64,000 bases of DNA from NCBI GenBank assembly GCA_947363565.1, contig CANAPP010000009.1, positions 1 to 64,000 on the forward strand, given 5' to 3'. Below, one piece after another: positions 60,472-64,000 of this stretch. Made by a program: the position numbers and the translations under genes. Under the pieces are notes generated by a model. That model was not told the origin of the DNA and made no database searches. It saw only the letters and a list, made by a program, of their open reading frames with translations. The number at the start of each line of letters is the position of its first letter. Within the stretch, counting starts at the first letter, position 1. This DNA comes from an uncultured Lachnospiraceae bacterium. GTDB taxonomy: Bacteria; Bacillota; Clostridia; Lachnospirales; Lachnospiraceae.

Positions 60472-62496
60472 GTGCTGATAATGGTCTACAAATGCAGTAT
60501 CTGCGGATATGTGTATGATGAACAAAAAAAGGGCAGGCCGTTTTCCGAATTGACGGAATGCCCTGTCTGCAAACAGCCGCCGGAGATGTTCAAAGCGGTA
60601 CAACCATTGGAAACTTCGGAAACGCCCGGGAGCGGATTTAAGCCCGAAAGACGGCCTGTGGCCACAGACGATACAGGTCTTGATTTAAGCTATCCCAGGG
60701 AAACGTTAAAGACAGACAGCGATTACCGGTATATGCGGGAGATCCACGAGATGGCGGTCACCGGGAAATCAGCGATTGAGGCCATGGGTACGCAGATGAA
60801 GATGCCGGACTGGGACGACGTACTTGTGCTTGGGACACAGTTAAATCCGATGCCGTTAGATGAACATGCGGAAGTGTCATTAAAAACAGTGATTGGAAAA
60901 CATGCGAAAAAGCCTATGGTGCTCGATATGCCAGTCTATATTTCCCACATGTCTTTTGGTGCGCTATCCAGAGAGACCAAGATTGCGATGGCGAAGGGAA
61001 GCGCGGCGGCCGGGACGGCTATGTGCAGCGGTGAGGGCGGTATACTTCCCGAAGAGAAGGAGGCGGCATATAAGTATATCTTTGAGTATGTGCCGAATCT
61101 TTACAGCGTTACCGACGAGAATCTGAGAACTGCCGACGCCATTGAGATTAAGATCGGCCAGGGGACGAAACCGGGCATGGGAGGGCATCTGCCGGGCGGG
61201 AAGGTCACGCCCGAGATTGCGAAGATCCGGAACAAGCCCCTTGGAAAGGATATCATCAGCCCATCTCGGTTCCCCGGGATCAACAGCGCAGACGACCTTC
61301 GCAGGCTGGTAAGCGGCCTGCGTATGCGGAGTGAAGGCCGTCCGGTAGGCATCAAGATTGCCGCCGGGCGGATCGAGAGAGATCTGGAATTCTGCGTCTA
61401 TGCCGGGCCTGATTTTATTACGATAGACGGGCGGGGCGGAGCCACCGGTGCGTCTCCCTCCATTATCCGGGATTCCACCAGCGTTCCGACCATATATGCG
61501 CTCTGCCGAGCAAGGAAATATCTGGATGCTGTCGGTGCGGACATAGATTTGGTCATCACAGGCGGCCTCAGGGTGTCTTCTGATTTTGCGAAGGCGATCG
61601 CCATGGGTGCCGACGCTGTAGCAGTCGCTTCAGCGGCTATGGTAGCGGCTGCCTGTCAGCAGTACCGGATCTGCGGCACAGGCATGTGCCCGGCAGGAGT
61701 AGCCACCCAGGATGAAAAGCTGAGGGAAAGATTACATATCGATGCCGCGGCAAAGCGGGTAGAGAATTATCTGAAATGTTCGGCGGAGGAATTGAAGACA
61801 TTTGCAAGGATAACCGGCAATGCGGATATCCATGGGTTATCCGTCGACGATCTGTGCACGGTCAGCAGGGAGATATCCGAGCATACAAACATTGCACATG
61901 CGGGAGAGAATCCGGTGCTTGATGTGCCATTAAATATCAAGGAGGAAGAAACTATGGGAACAACAAAGTATGCAGGAACAAAGACAGAAAAGAATCTGGA
62001 GGCGGCGTTTGCGGGAGAATCGCAGGCGAGGAATAAATATACGTATTTTGCCTCTGCAGCGAAAAAGGAAGGCTATGAGCAGATCGCGGGCCTGTTTTTG
62101 AAAACGGCAGACAATGAAAAAGAACATGCAAAGATGTGGTTTAAGGAGCTTAGCGGAATCGGCAGCACTAAGGATAATCTTGCGGCGGCTGCAGACGGCG
62201 AGAACTTTGAGTGGACAGAGATGTATGAGGATTTTGCAAAGACAGCGGAGGAAGAAGGATTCCCGGAGCTGGCCGCAAAGTTCAGGCTGGTAGGGGCGAT
62301 CGAAAAGCATCACGAGGAGAGATACCGCGCGCTTTTGAAAAATGTGGAGACAGCAGCGGTATTCGAAAAGAGTGAAGTGAAGGTGTGGGAATGCCGCAAC
62401 TGCGGACATATCGTTGTCGGCATGAAGGCTCCGGAAGTCTGCCCGACTTGCAATCATCCGCAGAGTTATTTTGAAGTGCATGAGGAGAACTATTAA
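60472..62496 (+). CDS. Rubredoxin - glutamate-synthase-like FMN domain - rubrerythrin fusion protein
   Basis: N-term '[12 protein letters not shown]...CPVCKQPP'; GltB-like '[22 protein letters not shown]', '[13 protein letters not shown]'; C-term rubrerythrin '[16 protein letters not shown]...[11 protein letters not shown]...[10 protein letters not shown]...CPTCNHPQ'. Confidence 0.92.
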   Translation: MLIMVYKCSICGYVYDEQKKGRPFSELTECPVCKQPPEMFKAVQPLETSETPGSGFKPERRPVATDDTGLDLSYPRETLKTDSDYRYMREIHEMAVTGKSAIEAMGTQMKMPDWDDVLVLGTQLNPMPLDEHAEVSLKTVIGKHAKKPMVLDMPVYISHMSFGALSRETKIAMAKGSAAAGTAMCSGEGGILPEEKEAAYKYIFEYVPNLYSVTDENLRTADAIEIKIGQGTKPGMGGHLPGGKVTPEIAKIRNKPLGKDIISPSRFPGINSADDLRRLVSGLRMRSEGRPVGIKIAAGRIERDLEFCVYAGPDFITIDGRGGATGASPSIIRDSTSVPTIYALCRARKYLDAVGADIDLVITGGLRVSSDFAKAIAMGADAVAVASAAMVAAACQQYRICGTGMCPAGVATQDEKLRERLHIDAAAKRVENYLKCSAEELKTFARITGNADIHGLSVDDLCTVSREISEHTNIAHAGENPVLDVPLNIKEEETMGTTKYAGTKTEKNLEAAFAGESQARNKYTYFASAAKKEGYEQIAGLFLKTADNEKEHAKMWFKELSGIGSTKDNLAAAADGENFEWTEMYEDFAKTAEEEGFPELAAKFRLVGAIEKHHEERYRALLKNVETAAVFEKSEVKVWECRNCGHIVVGMKAPEVCPTCNHPQSYFEVHEENY

Positions 62497-62736
62497 AAAA
62501 TAGAAGATAAGAAAAGATCAGAGGTTTCTGGTCATCTGCAGGCAGAGGTCGTGGCAGCGCGGTCTCTGCCTTTTGTCTGCGCGCCGGATGTAATCCAAGA
62601 GAAAGGATAAGGATGGCAATAGATAAAGAAATCAATTGTATTCTTTCCGCTAATTCGTTATACTTAATCTTGCAGAAGAAAAATGGCTGTTTTGGGCAGT
62701 AACGAAAAATGTCGGCAACGGGAGGAACAAAAAGTT

Positions 62737-63270
62737 ATGGACAGAGAGATGGCAGGAAAAGCAGTGATCATCATCAATGGGCACGGCGGTACCGGGAAGG
62801 ATACGCTGTGCGGCTTCGCAGGCAGGATCTACCGCACGGTGAACGTATCGAGCGCAGAGCCGGTCAAGGAGATTGCCCGCATATACGGCGGCTGGCAGGG
62901 CCAGAAGGATGAAAAGTCCCGGAAGTTCCTTGCGGACTTAAAGCGGCTGTTCGCAGATTATAATGATCTGCCTTTGCGGTATCTTGCAGAGGAATATGAA
63001 AAATTTCTGGCGGGTGAAGCACAGATCCTGTTCGTGCATATCAGGGAGGGGGAGGAGATTGACAAGTTTAAGCGTCAGGTGAAGATCCCCTGCGTGACCC
63101 TTTTGATCCGCAGGGCCAGCGTCAGGCAGCAGTGGGGCAATACATCGGATGACAATGTGGAGAACTATCATTATGACTGCTGCTATGACAATGACAAGGA
63201 GCTTTCCGAGGCGGAGGCGGATTTCCAGCAATTTTTAGCAGGCATCATGGACAAGATCTGCGGCGCGTAG
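62737..63270 (+). CDS. P-loop kinase-like protein (deoxynucleotide monophosphate kinase-like)
   Basis: Walker A 'INGHGGTGKDTLCGFAG'. Confidence 0.6.
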   Translation: MDREMAGKAVIIINGHGGTGKDTLCGFAGRIYRTVNVSSAEPVKEIARIYGGWQGQKDEKSRKFLADLKRLFADYNDLPLRYLAEEYEKFLAGEAQILFVHIREGEEIDKFKRQVKIPCVTLLIRRASVRQQWGNTSDDNVENYHYDCCYDNDKELSEAEADFQQFLAGIMDKICGA

Positions 63271-63360
63271 ATCCGGAAGACAGGAAAGCAGCGGGTAAGC
63301 GAAGGAAGCGAAGTTTGATCATCAGAAAATATACAGAAAGATAAGAAGAGGACGAAAAAG

Positions 63361-64000
63361 ATGGAAAAAAATCAAAGCAGCAGTATTGAGAATATCTATA
63401 AGCTTGACGGGAGGGTGCCGGTCGCTAAGGCGGTTCCTTTCGGGCTGCAGCACATTCTGGCGATGTTCGTGTCCAATCTGGCGCCGATCACGATCATCGC
63501 GGGAGCAGCGCAGCCGTCACTTGGCCAGGCGCAGGTGGCGCTTCTTTTACAGAATGCCATGTTCGTGGCGGGAATTGCAACCTTAGTCCAGCTATACCCG
63601 GTATGGAGGATTGGGTCAAGGCTTCCAGTAGTCATGGGAGTCAGCTTTACCTTTGTGGCGGTGCTGAGTTCTGTAGCGGCGGGCTACGGTTACCCGGCAG
63701 TGATCGGTGCCGTGCTTGTCGGCGGCCTGGTGGAAGGGACGCTGGGGCTTGTGATCAGGAACTGGAGCAAGGTGATCCCGCCGATCGTGTCGGCATCGGT
63801 GGTGACGGCTATCGGGTATTCTCTGTTTACGGTAGGCACCCGCTCCTTCGGCGGCGGTTATGCCGACGATTTCGGTTCGGCGGTGAATCTTGCGATCGGG
63901 ACGGCAACGCTCTTCGTCTGCCTGCTGTGGAACATCCTGGCAAAAGGATATTTAAAGCAGCTTTCTGTACTGGTGGGCCTGATCTTCGGGTATGTGCTGT
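63361..64000 (+). CDS. Nucleobase:cation symporter-2 (uracil/xanthine permease) family, truncated by window end
   Basis: Reading from ATG 63361: MEKNQSSSIENIYKLDGRVPVAKAVPFGLQHILAMFVSNLAPITIIAG..., open to the end of the window. Confidence 0.88.
   Translation, partial: MEKNQSSSIENIYKLDGRVPVAKAVPFGLQHILAMFVSNLAPITIIAGAAQPSLGQAQVALLLQNAMFVAGIATLVQLYPVWRIGSRLPVVMGVSFTFVAVLSSVAAGYGYPAVIGAVLVGGLVEGTLGLVIRNWSKVIPPIVSASVVTAIGYSLFTVGTRSFGGGYADDFGSAVNLAIGTATLFVCLLWNILAKGYLKQLSVLVGLIFGYVL

Overview
The window looks like a chromosomal segment of a gut Clostridia/Lachnospiraceae-type genome (inferred from gene content and codon style). Most of it is housekeeping: hybrid histidine kinase, glgX, gltBD, typA, dapA/dapB, fbp, secA, prfB (with a +1 frameshift), hom/apgM/lysC, tig-clpP-clpX-lon-engB, a dlt-type operon, perR, and a rubredoxin-GltB-rubrerythrin fusion. 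The accessory region at about 18.4-24.4 kb is the main discovery. It reads leftward as: tyrosine recombinase gene; a ~150-180 bp segment bounded by perfect 24-bp inverted repeats, each with 9-bp arms and a 6-bp asymmetric spacer; csrA; a long flagellin gene with a CsrA-type leader; and a TnpB-like gene whose three RuvC acidic residues all appear lost (D->S, E->P, D->K). A structured, candidate guide-RNA region follows the TnpB-like gene. The segment between the inverted repeats carries a sigma-D/sigma-28-type promoter (TAAC-N15-CCGATAT) that currently points AWAY from csrA-flagellin. My interpretation is a phase-variable flagellar switch analogous in logic to Salmonella hin-fljBA, with a nuclease-dead TnpB (TldR-like RNA-guided repressor) in place of FljA, captured here in the OFF orientation. 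All calls come from reading the sequence and ORF translations; no searches were run.
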